Part shown: positions 42,838 to 50,735 of the stretch, in pieces
Layout: every line of letters starts with the position of its first letter
Position numbering within the stretch: the stretch's first letter is position 1
Source of the DNA: Arthrobacter sp. Leaf141
GTDB taxonomy: Bacteria > Actinomycetota > Actinomycetes > Actinomycetales > Micrococcaceae
NCBI RefSeq assembly: GCF_001424565.1
Contig: NZ_LMOL01000040.1
Location: 1 to 64,000 of the forward strand
Direction of reading: 5' to 3'
Length of the DNA: 64,000 bases
Translations under genes and position numbers: made by a program
The notes under the pieces: model-generated
Databases searched by the model: none
What the model saw: only the letters and a program-made list of their open reading frames with translations
What the model was told of the DNA's origin: nothing

Positions 42838-43800
42838 GTGCCGTTTCACCCCGACATCGCCGTCCGGCTGCCCTTGCTGGCGGGCATTCCGTCCCTGGAA
42901 GCAGGCCTTAGCGAGCCGCTCATGAGGGCACAGATGGAAGCATTTGATGCCTACCCGGACGCTCCTCCCCCGCCGGCTGCCGCCACCCGTATGGTGTCAG
43001 TGCCCGGCCCGCATGGCCCGGTACCGCTGCGCATTTACACCCCTGTAGAACCGAACAAGGAAGCCGATTCCCCGCACGCTTTGGTGTGGATGCACGGCGG
43101 AGCCTTCCAGTTCGGAGATCTGGACACGAAAGAGGCCGACTGGACTGCCCGGCAGTTGGTTCAGCGGGCGTCGGCAACAATCGTGAGTGTGGACTACCGG
43201 CTGGCCGTCAACGGTGTGCAGTACCCGGTACCCCTTGACGACGTCGTTGCCGCTATCCGGTGGGTGCAGGCAAACATGCTGGAGTTGGGCATCACATCGG
43301 TTTCTGCGGGTGGCGTCAGCGCTGGTGCAAATCTGGCCGCTGCCGCCGCGCTGCGGCTCCGGGACGAGGACGGATGGGTGCCGGACCAGCTGGTGCTGGT
43401 CTATCCGATGATGCACGCCGAACCTCCTCATCCTTCGGAGTCACTCCGGCGCGCATTGACGGAACTGCCGGATGCCATGAGGCTGACACCGCAGATGATC
43501 CGGTCGGCAACAGAGAACTACGTGGGATCTTCAAGCGGCGTTCCCATTTCGGGATACGCGATGCCCGCCAACGCAGAACTGGCCGGCCTCGGGCCAACAC
43601 TGGTACTGAATGCCGAATACGACGAGTTGCGAGCCTCAGGCGAAGCATTCAGCGCCTTGCTCGCAGCCCGCGGTGTTGATGTCAAGCAGGTCACTGTTCA
43701 GGGAATGCTTCATGGTTTCCTGAACCTGCCCGCAACCTTGGCTCCCGTCAACGACGCACTGGAGCGCATCGCAGTGAGGCTACGGCCGAAGATTTCCTGA
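42838..43800 (+). CDS. Alpha/beta hydrolase, hormone-sensitive-lipase type
   Basis: The protein has 320 residues from GTG 42838 with AAAGGA upstream. Motifs are WMHGGAFQFG (oxyanion hole), nucleophile Ser in GGVSAGANLAAA, acid in NAEYDELRASG and His in GMLHGFL. It is the second esterase and the last gene of the operon. With the first esterase it suggests the substrates are acylated. No signal peptide is visible. Confidence 0.85.
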   Translation: MPFHPDIAVRLPLLAGIPSLEAGLSEPLMRAQMEAFDAYPDAPPPPAAATRMVSVPGPHGPVPLRIYTPVEPNKEADSPHALVWMHGGAFQFGDLDTKEADWTARQLVQRASATIVSVDYRLAVNGVQYPVPLDDVVAAIRWVQANMLELGITSVSAGGVSAGANLAAAAALRLRDEDGWVPDQLVLVYPMMHAEPPHPSESLRRALTELPDAMRLTPQMIRSATENYVGSSSGVPISGYAMPANAELAGLGPTLVLNAEYDELRASGEAFSALLAARGVDVKQVTVQGMLHGFLNLPATLAPVNDALERIAVRLRPKIS

Positions 43801-44076
43801 CCACCAAAGGCTGCGCTAATGATGCCCGTCAGGGCCGGCACCTGGGGTACTTCTGCCAGCACCCCACACCAGTCTCCCCCGGCTGATAGTCTGTAATTAA
43901 TAAGTAGCCTTCCTTCTTGGCGGGTGCTGCCGGAATTGAGATGATCCCCGAAGCAGGCGCCAGTACCAACTGCTGCCACCGCCTAAGGCCAGTCCTCAGG
44001 CTTCTCCGGGAACCCAGACCATCGAACGCGACAACGCCCGGGCCTGCGCACGCCGGCATTGTTATACGGAGATCCC
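43801..44076. other. Intergenic region before the kinase gene
   Basis: This is 276 bp with an A/T-richer patch (TAATTAATAAG near 43896). I see no gene, terminator or clear promoter. The kinase transcript probably begins here. Confidence 0.4.
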
Positions 44077-45657
44077 TTGACAGGTGTGATGCCACCAACC
44101 GACAGCAGGCAGTTGCTGGGCGGCCGGTTCCGGTTGCGCGAGCTGGTGGGCCGGGGGGCTGCCGCCGCGGTGTACAGGGGCGTGGACGAGTCGCTGGGGC
44201 GGGAGGTGGCCCTGAAAGTCTTCACCCGCGACGGCGGGGATCCTGAACTGCTCGCCCGTCAGGACGCTGAGATACGGATCCTCGCTTCCCTGGCCCACCC
44301 AGGGCTGGTGACGTTGTTCGACGCCGGCAGCGACGCCGTCGCGAACCGCAGCTACGTGGTGATGGAGTATGTCTCCGGTCCCGACCTTCGCCGGCAGCTG
44401 CGCGAGGGCGCCTTGGAACCGGAGGATATTGCCCGCGTGGGAGCAGACCTGGCCTCGGCGTTGTCATATGTCCACCACCGCGGCGTGATCCATCGGGACA
44501 TCAAACCCGGCAACATCCTGCTTTACCAGCCCGGCAATGGAGCGTTGGGCAAGTGCTGGCGGGCCAAGCTCGCGGATTTCGGCATTGCCCGCGTGATGGA
44601 GGAAAACCGGCTGACCGGCACCGGCCGGACCGTCGGGACCGCAGCGTATCTCAGCCCCGAGCAGGCCCTCGGCGGAGAACTGACGGGCGCTAGCGACGTC
44701 TACTCATTGGGCCTGGTCCTTCTTGAGTGCCTCACCGGCTATGTGGAGTTTCCCGGCACCCCGATCGAGTCCGGTGTTGCCCGCCTCAACCGCGACCCGG
44801 CCATCCCCACGGGCATCAGTCCGGATTGGGCGGCACTGCTGGCTGCGATGACCTCCCGGCATCCCCGGGACCGGCCGGACGCCGCCCAGGCCACCATTTC
44901 CCTGCGGCGCCTGGCTCTGGCGGGCGGAACCCCTACAGCTCCGCAAACCCCGCTACTGCCACCACGACCGGATCGTGCCCCCACGGGCTCACCGGAACCA
45001 TTACCGGCACCGCGGACGAGGCGCCGCAGGGCCATCGCTGCCGTATGCCTGGCAGCAGTTCTTGTTGCCGGAGCCACCGCAGCCACGCCGCAGGGCGGCA
45101 GCGGTACCGAGCAACAAACCACATCAGCAACACCCGCAATGCAACCACAAAACAATCCCCTGGACTTCCATCTCGACCAACTCCAATCCGCCATCGAATC
45201 ATCCGATAGGCTCCTGACAATCCTCGGGCACGTCCGGCAAGCGGTAGCCGCCAATGATCAGCAGGCGGCCCTGGCCTACGTGGAAGAACTCGAAAAGACC
45301 GCAGTTGACGAAGCACTTCGCAGCGGGATGACGCTTGAAAACTACCGGGCAATCACCGAAGCCATCCGGCTGGTCCGGACCGACCTGCAATCCCTGACAC
45401 CCGCCGCGGCTGATTCAACGGCCGAAGCGCTCCCGGAAGGCAGCCCCGACCCGGCACCGTTGCCCGCCGTCGAACCTTTAACACCCGCGCCGGCTGCCGT
45501 TCCGCTCACCGTACCTGCAGCCGCGGAACTCGAGTCCAACGGCGCTGCACCGCAGCAACGGGACCGCATCCCGGCCACGTCGGGACGTGGCGCCGGAAAT
45601 GATGCCGCCGGTAACAACGGCAAATCAGGTAGTGCGCCGGGGCATAACAAGCCCTGA
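44077..45657 (+). CDS. Membrane Ser/Thr protein kinase
   Basis: The protein has about 526 residues from TTG 44077, chosen because GGAG lies six bases upstream; ATG 44089 is the alternative. The kinase domain spans about residues 10-280: VGRGAAAAVYRG, ALKVF (Lys), HRDIKPGN, DFG and GTAAYLSPEQ are all intact, so it should be active. After a Pro-rich linker one transmembrane helix follows a basic cluster (RRRRAIAAVCLAAVLVAGA). The outside part, about 180 residues, has a helical stretch and a Pro/Ala/Ser-rich tail, with no PASTA repeats. It is convergent with the WYL regulator. Confidence 0.92.
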   Translation: MTGVMPPTDSRQLLGGRFRLRELVGRGAAAAVYRGVDESLGREVALKVFTRDGGDPELLARQDAEIRILASLAHPGLVTLFDAGSDAVANRSYVVMEYVSGPDLRRQLREGALEPEDIARVGADLASALSYVHHRGVIHRDIKPGNILLYQPGNGALGKCWRAKLADFGIARVMEENRLTGTGRTVGTAAYLSPEQALGGELTGASDVYSLGLVLLECLTGYVEFPGTPIESGVARLNRDPAIPTGISPDWAALLAAMTSRHPRDRPDAAQATISLRRLALAGGTPTAPQTPLLPPRPDRAPTGSPEPLPAPRTRRRRAIAAVCLAAVLVAGATAATPQGGSGTEQQTTSATPAMQPQNNPLDFHLDQLQSAIESSDRLLTILGHVRQAVAANDQQAALAYVEELEKTAVDEALRSGMTLENYRAITEAIRLVRTDLQSLTPAAADSTAEALPEGSPDPAPLPAVEPLTPAPAAVPLTVPAAAELESNGAAPQQRDRIPATSGRGAGNDAAGNNGKSGSAPGHNKP

Positions 45658-45679
45658 AAGCACGACGGCGGCACTTGAG

Positions 45680-46381
45680 TCAGCCATGTCCCCGGGTGTT
45701 CACCGGCTTGGCATTCAGCGGCGGTTCGCCAACCTCTTCGATGGTGTGGCCGGTGCATGCGGTGGTGGTGACGCTGGCCCGCTCGATGCGCGAAACGGTG
45801 AACCACCGTATCGCGTCGCGAAGCCGGCACCACCCGACGAGGTACCACTGGCCGTTGGTGGAGGCGAACAATACCGGTTCCACGTCGCGGGTGGTTGTGC
45901 TGTGTTCCGCCGATGTGTAGCGGATGCGGATCACCCGCTGCTCGGCCATCCCTTGCTCCAGAGCCGACCTGGTTGCCCGCGAGGATGAGGGGACCGCGTT
46001 GACCCAGATGCGCCGGGCCAGCCTGTCCGCCCGCATCCGGGTGGCGGGATCAAGAACGTCCAGGATTTTTTGGTTACCTGCTGCTGCCAGGTCTGCGTAC
46101 GGGGCATCGCGTGCGGCGGAAACGGCCGCCATGAGCGCCACGGCCTGGGACGGGGAAAGAGTGACGGGCGGCAGGGTGACGCCTGCCGCCAATCCGTAGC
46201 CACCGCCCGGACCGGGGCGCGCCCAAATCGGCACACCGCTGGTTTCCAGCGAGTCGAGGTCCCTTTTAATGGTGCGCACGGACACCTCGAGCTCCCTCGC
46301 CAGCCGTTCGCCCGAAATGCCGCGCTTGCCGCTGCGGCGCAGCATCTCGGACAAAGCAAGAAGGCGCTCCACACGCTTCAC
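45680..46381 (-). CDS. WYL-domain (YafY-type) transcriptional regulator
   Basis: The protein has 233 residues from ATG 46381. The N-terminal helix-turn-helix of DeoR type is MKRVERLLALSEMLRRSG with LEVSVRTIKRDLDSLE, then the wing GPGGGYGLAAG. The C-terminal WYL domain carries QWYLVGWCRLRDAIRWF, shorter than in full-length relatives. YafY-type regulators commonly control the divergent neighbour, here the hydrolase at 46455, with 73 bp between. TGACA direct repeats at 46404-46408 and 46416-46420 in that gap could be its site. Confidence 0.88.
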   Translation of the reverse strand: MKRVERLLALSEMLRRSGKRGISGERLARELEVSVRTIKRDLDSLETSGVPIWARPGPGGGYGLAAGVTLPPVTLSPSQAVALMAAVSAARDAPYADLAAAGNQKILDVLDPATRMRADRLARRIWVNAVPSSSRATRSALEQGMAEQRVIRIRYTSAEHSTTTRDVEPVLFASTNGQWYLVGWCRLRDAIRWFTVSRIERASVTTTACTGHTIEEVGEPPLNAKPVNTRGHG

Positions 46382-46454
46382 GGTTCAAACCTGGTCCAAT
46401 TCATGACACAAATAGTGACATACCCTTGTCCGTACCGCCTGCGAGGGTTGTGCC

Positions 46455-47276
46455 ATGACACCGACTGCAAACAGCACGAACATTGTTCTTATCGCCGGCC
46501 ACTGGCTTGGTGCATGGGCGTGGGATGAAGTACTGAGGGAGCTCGAGGCTGACCAGTCCCGCGCGACGGCCGTGACACTGCCGGGCCTTGACGGCAACGA
46601 TCCTGAACGCAAAACGAAGACCCTCGAGGATCAGGCGACGGCGATCCTGCAAGCCATCACCAATCTCGGCGCCACCGCGGCTCAACCGGTTACGCTCGTT
46701 GCGCACAGCGGAGCGAATGCCCCCGTCAGCATGGTCCTTGACCGGCGCCCGGAGGTAATCCACGCAGTGGTGTGGGTTGACTCCGGCCCCGTGGCGGCGG
46801 GAAGTGCCTTTGCCTCGGATTTCCCGGAGAGCGTGGAGGAGTTTCCGCTGCCGCCCTTCGATGTGCTCGCGCAGCAGGCGAGCCTCGAAGGTCTGAGCTC
46901 GGAAGTCCTGGCGCGATTCCGGTCACGGGCTGTCCCTGAACCCGGGCCAGTGCTCCGCCAGCCAGTCGAGCTCACGAACGAGGCCCGCCGCAAGGTCCAC
47001 ACCACCCTGGTGTGCTGCTCGATTCCGGGTGCGAAGGTGCTCGATCTGGCACGGACCGGCCACCCCATGTTTGCAGAAGTCAAGAACATCGAACACTTGG
47101 ACGTCATCGACCTTCCAACGGGGCATTGGCCCATGTGGAGCCGCCCGAAAGAGCTTGCCCGCATTATCCGCTCAGTGGCTTCCCGAACCAGGGCGCCGGA
47201 ATTCCCACCGGCGATTCCGCCACTCGGATCCCGGCAGGTGGATCCACCTGCCGATCAGGCAGCGCCTGCTGAATGA
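46455..47276 (+). CDS. Alpha/beta hydrolase (esterase-like)
   Basis: The protein has 273 residues from ATG 46455 with GAGGG upstream. IVLIAGHWLGAWAWDEVL opens an alpha/beta-hydrolase fold of the MES/HNL-like type. The nucleophile Ser is in LVAHSGANAP and the catalytic His in PTGHWPMWSRP. It has no signal peptide. It is divergent from the WYL regulator and its 3' end overlaps the convergent DUF4188 gene by 22 bp. The substrate is unknown. Confidence 0.82.
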   Translation: MTPTANSTNIVLIAGHWLGAWAWDEVLRELEADQSRATAVTLPGLDGNDPERKTKTLEDQATAILQAITNLGATAAQPVTLVAHSGANAPVSMVLDRRPEVIHAVVWVDSGPVAAGSAFASDFPESVEEFPLPPFDVLAQQASLEGLSSEVLARFRSRAVPEPGPVLRQPVELTNEARRKVHTTLVCCSIPGAKVLDLARTGHPMFAEVKNIEHLDVIDLPTGHWPMWSRPKELARIIRSVASRTRAPEFPPAIPPLGSRQVDPPADQAAPAE

Positions 47277-47746
47277 CCCATTCTTTGCTTGGCTGTGTGC
47301 GTTCCCTTACCGATCGGGACCTGTGCGGTGGCTTTCGCCAGCCCGAAGAGCGGCATTCCGCTGTAGATCGTCTCAATCCCGCTCGCCGGGGCCTGGTACG
47401 TTTCGTGCCAGATTCCGATGTCCCCGCTTCCGGACAGTTCCTTCATAAAGTGCCGCCAGGGCTCCAGGTGCGGGGCGTCCCGGTCTGCGGCGAACTTCCG
47501 CAGGTGGTCGGGGCTCCGCCAATAGGTGACCATCATCGTGGTCCGCCCAAACCATTGTTCAACCCCGAGCATGCCGGCGTCAGGATTCCGGGCAAGGTGG
47601 CGCAGCATGCGTGGCATTGCCGCGGCAACGTGGGCAACCTTGCCGATTTTCCACCAGCGGTTGGCACGCATCCCAATCAGGAAAACCGTCACCGAGTCTT
47701 GCCCGGGGTCAGCCGTGTACCGGCCGGGATAGATGTGTTGCCCCAT
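47255..47746 (-). CDS. DUF4188-type protein (monooxygenase-like)
   Basis: The protein has 163 residues from ATG 47746 with GGAAGG upstream. VTVFLIGMRANRWWKIGKVA and EQWFGRTTMMVTYWRSPDHL are typical of the DUF4188 family, which has a dimeric alpha+beta barrel-like shape similar to heme-degrading and quinol monooxygenases. The biochemical function is not established. It shares a 74-bp divergent region holding a palindrome with the TetR gene at 47821, which probably controls it. Confidence 0.82.
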   Translation of the reverse strand: MGQHIYPGRYTADPGQDSVTVFLIGMRANRWWKIGKVAHVAAAMPRMLRHLARNPDAGMLGVEQWFGRTTMMVTYWRSPDHLRKFAADRDAPHLEPWRHFMKELSGSGDIGIWHETYQAPASGIETIYSGMPLFGLAKATAQVPIGKGTHTAKQRMGHSAGAA

Positions 47747-47775
47747 GATGCGCCTTCCAAAGTGACCATTTTTCG

Positions 47776-47796
47776 TTTTGTAACGTTGTTACGAAA
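47776..47796. promoter_or_regulatory. TetR operator candidate
   Basis: The core GTAAC-GTT-GTTAC (47780-47792) is a perfect inverted repeat with a 3-bp centre, extended by TTT and AAA arms with one mismatch. It lies between the divergent DUF4188 and TetR genes, about 28 bp from each start. Confidence 0.7.
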
Positions 47797-47820
47797 CAAG
47801 GTTATGGCAGAGTTGTGGGC

Positions 47821-48423
47821 ATGGCAAGACCTGTGGTGCATACCAGTTCCCTTCGTAATGAGCTGCTGCTGGCCACTGCCGAGTTGGTGGACCGGAGTGG
47901 CCCGGCAAAAGTCACGTTGCGGGATGTGGCAGCGGCAGCAGGAACGTCAACGACGGCCGTCTACTCGCTGTTTGGCGGGAAATCCGAGTTGCTCACCGCG
48001 GTTGTGGACGAGGCGTTTCGCTCCTTCGGCAGTTCCCAGGCGGCGGCGCTTGAGGGCGGGCTGCGTGGGCTGGGTACCGCATACAGGCACTGGGCACTGA
48101 GTCATCCGGCAATGTACCGACTGATGTTCGGCGGCGCATTGGCCTCCTTCGCCGAGTGCCTGCCCAGCCCGGACACCACCACCGATGCCATGGGACCCCT
48201 CAAGGAAGCTGTGACTGCCGCACAACAGGCTGGCGGATGGCGCCAGGAACCTGCCGACATCGTTGCTGCGGCAATATGGGGCCAGGTTCATGGCCTGGTC
48301 AGCCTGGAACTTGCCCAGGTTGGACCGCCCGGCATGGACTGGGCCGCAGCCTACAACGCTGCCCTCGAAGCGATTGCCCGCAGTTGGGCCGTACCGGCGA
48401 CGTCCGGGCCAGCGTCAAGCTGA
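47821..48423 (+). CDS. TetR-family regulator
   Basis: The protein has 200 residues from ATG 47821 (a GTG two codons earlier is possible). The DNA-binding domain is VTLRDVAAAAGTSTTAVYSL with FGGKSELLTAVVDEAF. The C-terminal ligand domain resembles the WHG/TetR_C_13 group (LGTAYRHWALSHPAMYRLMF). It is divergent from the DUF4188 gene and probably represses it and itself through the palindrome at 47776-47796. Confidence 0.88.
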   Translation: MARPVVHTSSLRNELLLATAELVDRSGPAKVTLRDVAAAAGTSTTAVYSLFGGKSELLTAVVDEAFRSFGSSQAAALEGGLRGLGTAYRHWALSHPAMYRLMFGGALASFAECLPSPDTTTDAMGPLKEAVTAAQQAGGWRQEPADIVAAAIWGQVHGLVSLELAQVGPPGMDWAAAYNAALEAIARSWAVPATSGPASS

Positions 48424-48555
48424 CCGGAAAGCTGGTGCAGGCGCGTGGACGCCATTAGGAACGTTCCCCACCGGCAAGCCCGCATTCGGCAGTCGTCCGC
48501 CCTGTCAGCTGGCCAGATGCCACCATGACGCCTTGAAACTATAATTGTCTCGCAA

Positions 48556-48573
48556 ATGAGAAATAGTTCTTGA
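48556..48573. promoter_or_regulatory. Shared-regulon operator, site 1
   Basis: ATGAGAA-ATAG-TTCTTGA: the left arm is identical to sites 2 and 3 and the right arm matches TTCTCAT at five of seven bases. It overlaps the -35 of the idnO-like promoter. Confidence 0.6.
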
Positions 48574-48598
48574 CTCTGGATCAGCCCCGCCGTAGGCT
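48570..48598 (+). promoter_or_regulatory. Promoter of the idnO-idnD-like genes
   Basis: TTGACT (48570-48575), a 17-base spacer and TAGGCT (48593-48598, TAnnnT type). The start would be near 48605, about 50 bases before the gene. Operator site 1 overlaps the -35. Confidence 0.6.
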
Positions 48599-48656
48599 CG
48601 AGGGGTGCGCTGAAGCACCGCAAGATCCGCAGTGAACGTCGAGAAGAGGCACTTCC

Positions 48657-49433
48657 ATGGACCATCCGTCACCCTTTGACCTGACCGGGCGAACTGCCCT
48701 GATTACGGGATCAAGCCGGGGTATCGGAAAGGCCTTGGCGAGCGGCCTGGCCCGGGCAGGAGCGGCCGTGGTGCTCCACGGCCTGGACCCGGCCCGGCTG
48801 GAAGCCACCAGGAAAGAGCTGGCTGGAAACTTCGGTGCGGACAAGGTGGGTGCGGTCTCCTTCGACATCACCGACGAGGCTGCCGTGGCCGCGGGAGTAG
48901 CGGATGCCGAAGCCACCTACGGTCCGTTGGACATCCTGGTGAACAACGCCGGTGTCCAGCACCGCGTAGCCTTGCTGGAACTTGACGCCGCCGACTGGAA
49001 CAGGGTGCTCGCCACCGACCTGACCAGCGCTTTCCTGGTGGGCCGCGAAGCCGCCCGCCGGATGCTGGAGCGCCGGAGCGGCAAGATCATCAACATCGGC
49101 TCCGTCCAGTCAGACCTCGCCCGGCCCACGATCGGCGCGTACACCGCGGCGAAGGGCGGACTGCGCAACCTCACCCGGGCCATGACCGCCGAGTGGGCGG
49201 GCCAGGGCCTGCAGATCAACGGCATCGCCCCCGGCTACATCCACACCGAAATGACCCAGCCACTCGTCGACGACCCCGCTTTCAACTCGTGGATCCTGGG
49301 CCGGACCCCGGCGGGCCGCTGGGGAACCGTGGATGACCTGTCCGGGCCGGTCACCTGGCTCGCCTCGGACGCATCCAACTACGTGAACGGGCAAACAATC
49401 TTCATCGACGGCGGAATGACAGTGGTGGTTTGA
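48657..49433 (+). CDS. idnO: SDR oxidoreductase, gluconate 5-dehydrogenase-like
   Basis: The protein has 258 residues from ATG 48657 (GAGG, spacing about 8). The SDR cofactor motif is TALITGSSRGIGKALA, with NNAGVQHR and the catalytic GSVQSD...YTAAKGG. The end RTPAGRWGTVDDL and IFIDGGMTVVV match the gluconate 5-dehydrogenase branch. It would reduce 5-keto-D-gluconate to D-gluconate. It lies one base upstream of the idonate-dehydrogenase-like gene, which makes its substrate, so an L-idonate route is likely. The symbol reflects family resemblance. Confidence 0.8.
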   Translation: MDHPSPFDLTGRTALITGSSRGIGKALASGLARAGAAVVLHGLDPARLEATRKELAGNFGADKVGAVSFDITDEAAVAAGVADAEATYGPLDILVNNAGVQHRVALLELDAADWNRVLATDLTSAFLVGREAARRMLERRSGKIINIGSVQSDLARPTIGAYTAAKGGLRNLTRAMTAEWAGQGLQINGIAPGYIHTEMTQPLVDDPAFNSWILGRTPAGRWGTVDDLSGPVTWLASDASNYVNGQTIFIDGGMTVVV

Positions 49434-49434
49434 C

Positions 49435-50493
49435 ATGGCAACTACAACAACGAATCTGTTAACGGGCCCGGCCGTCGTCGTCCACGGCGTCGGGGACCTC
49501 CGGATCGAAGCCCTCGCGCATGCCGCACCCGAACCCCACGAGGCCGTAGTGGACATCGCCTATGGCGGCATCTGCGGCTCCGACCTGCACTACTGGCTCC
49601 ACGGCGCGGCCGGCGAATCCATCCTGCGTGCTCCACTGGTGCTGGGCCACGAAGTGGTGGGCACTGTAGTCCAGGCGGCTGCCGGCGGCTCGGGCCCGGC
49701 AGCAGGCACCGACGTTGCCGTCCACCCCGCCACGCCGGGCGGAGCCGGCGTCCGCTATCCCGCCGACAGGCCCAACCTCTCCCCCGGCTGCACCTACCTG
49801 GGCAGCGCCGCCCGCGTCCCGCATACCCAGGGCGCCTTCAGCCGGTATGCCGTCCTGCCCGCCCGGATGCTCCGGCCGCTTCCTGCCGGGCTGCAGCTGC
49901 GCGCGGCCGCCCTCGCCGAACCCGCAAGCGTAGCCTGGCACGCTGTTTCCCAGGCAGGCGACCTCACCGGCAAGCGGGTCCTCGTCATCGGCAGCGGCCC
50001 GATCGGCAGCCTCATCGTGGCAGTGGCCAAGCGCGCCGGAGCAGCCGAAATCGTCGCCGTCGACGTGCACGAAGCTCCCCTCCAGATCGCCAAGGCGGTC
50101 GGCGCGACGGGAACCATTCTGGCCACTGATGCCGACGCGATCGAGGCGGTTCAGGCCGACGTCGTACTGGAATCCTCCGGCAACCACCGCGGCCTGGCCT
50201 CCGCCCTCCGCGGCGCCATGCGCGGCGGCAAAGTGGTCATGGTGGGGCTCCTGCCCAGCGGCGATCAGCCCGTCCCGATCTCGCTGGCCATCACCCGTGA
50301 ACTGGAACTCCTCGGTTCGTTCCGCTTCAACAACGAGATCGACGACGTGCTTACTGCCCTCGCGGACGGCTCACTGTATGTGGACCCGGTGGTCACCCAC
50401 GAATTCCCCTCTACGGAGGCGCTGGCGGCCTTCGACCTTGCCAAGGACCCCACCCGGTCCGGCAAGGTGCTCATCTCGTTCCGCGACCAATAA
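49435..50493 (+). CDS. idnD: Zinc-type alcohol dehydrogenase, L-idonate 5-dehydrogenase-like
   Basis: The protein has 352 residues from ATG 49435, one base after the idnO-like stop. The IdnD-type catalytic zinc site is GGICGSDLHYWLHG, with LGHEVVGTVV. The cofactor domain has VLVIGSGPIGSLIVAVAKRA. LLGSFRFNNEIDDVLTAL matches the IdnD C-terminal pattern. The structural-zinc segment, normally rich in Cys, reads HPATPGGAGVRYPADRPNL and keeps only one later Cys, so the structural zinc is probably lost. It would oxidise L-idonate at C5 to 5-keto-gluconate. Confidence 0.8.
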   Translation: MATTTTNLLTGPAVVVHGVGDLRIEALAHAAPEPHEAVVDIAYGGICGSDLHYWLHGAAGESILRAPLVLGHEVVGTVVQAAAGGSGPAAGTDVAVHPATPGGAGVRYPADRPNLSPGCTYLGSAARVPHTQGAFSRYAVLPARMLRPLPAGLQLRAAALAEPASVAWHAVSQAGDLTGKRVLVIGSGPIGSLIVAVAKRAGAAEIVAVDVHEAPLQIAKAVGATGTILATDADAIEAVQADVVLESSGNHRGLASALRGAMRGGKVVMVGLLPSGDQPVPISLAITRELELLGSFRFNNEIDDVLTALADGSLYVDPVVTHEFPSTEALAAFDLAKDPTRSGKVLISFRDQ

Positions 50494-50524
50494 CGACGCA
50501 CCCCAGGCATCAGGAGCAAAGAAA

Positions 50525-50734
50525 ATGATCCAGTCTGTCAAAGCACCCACCCTGCGCTGCCGGCCCCTCCGGGCTATGACGGCGGTCACCGGCACGCACT
50601 GCCCGGCCAGCGGCCGGTGGAGCCCCAATGGCGAAGCACAGAAAGGCCAGGTGTTCTTCGAGGGCAGCCTTATGCCTTCCTTTGGCGGCGCGGCGGTGGT
50701 TTGGGTGCTGGCCCCGGAAGCGGACACGCACTAG
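50525..50734 (+). CDS. Small hypothetical protein, 69 residues
   Basis: ATG 50525 has AGGAG about nine bases upstream; the stop is TAG 50732-50734. The product contains the compact block THCPASGRWSPNGEAQKG and ends EGSLMPSFGGAAVVWVLAPE, suggesting a small beta-rich fold. It has two cysteines and no signal peptide. I do not recognise a family. It lies 31 bp after idnD and one base before the next frame, so it belongs to the same transcript. Confidence 0.55.
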   Translation: MIQSVKAPTLRCRPLRAMTAVTGTHCPASGRWSPNGEAQKGQVFFEGSLMPSFGGAAVVWVLAPEADTH

Positions 50735-50735
50735 C

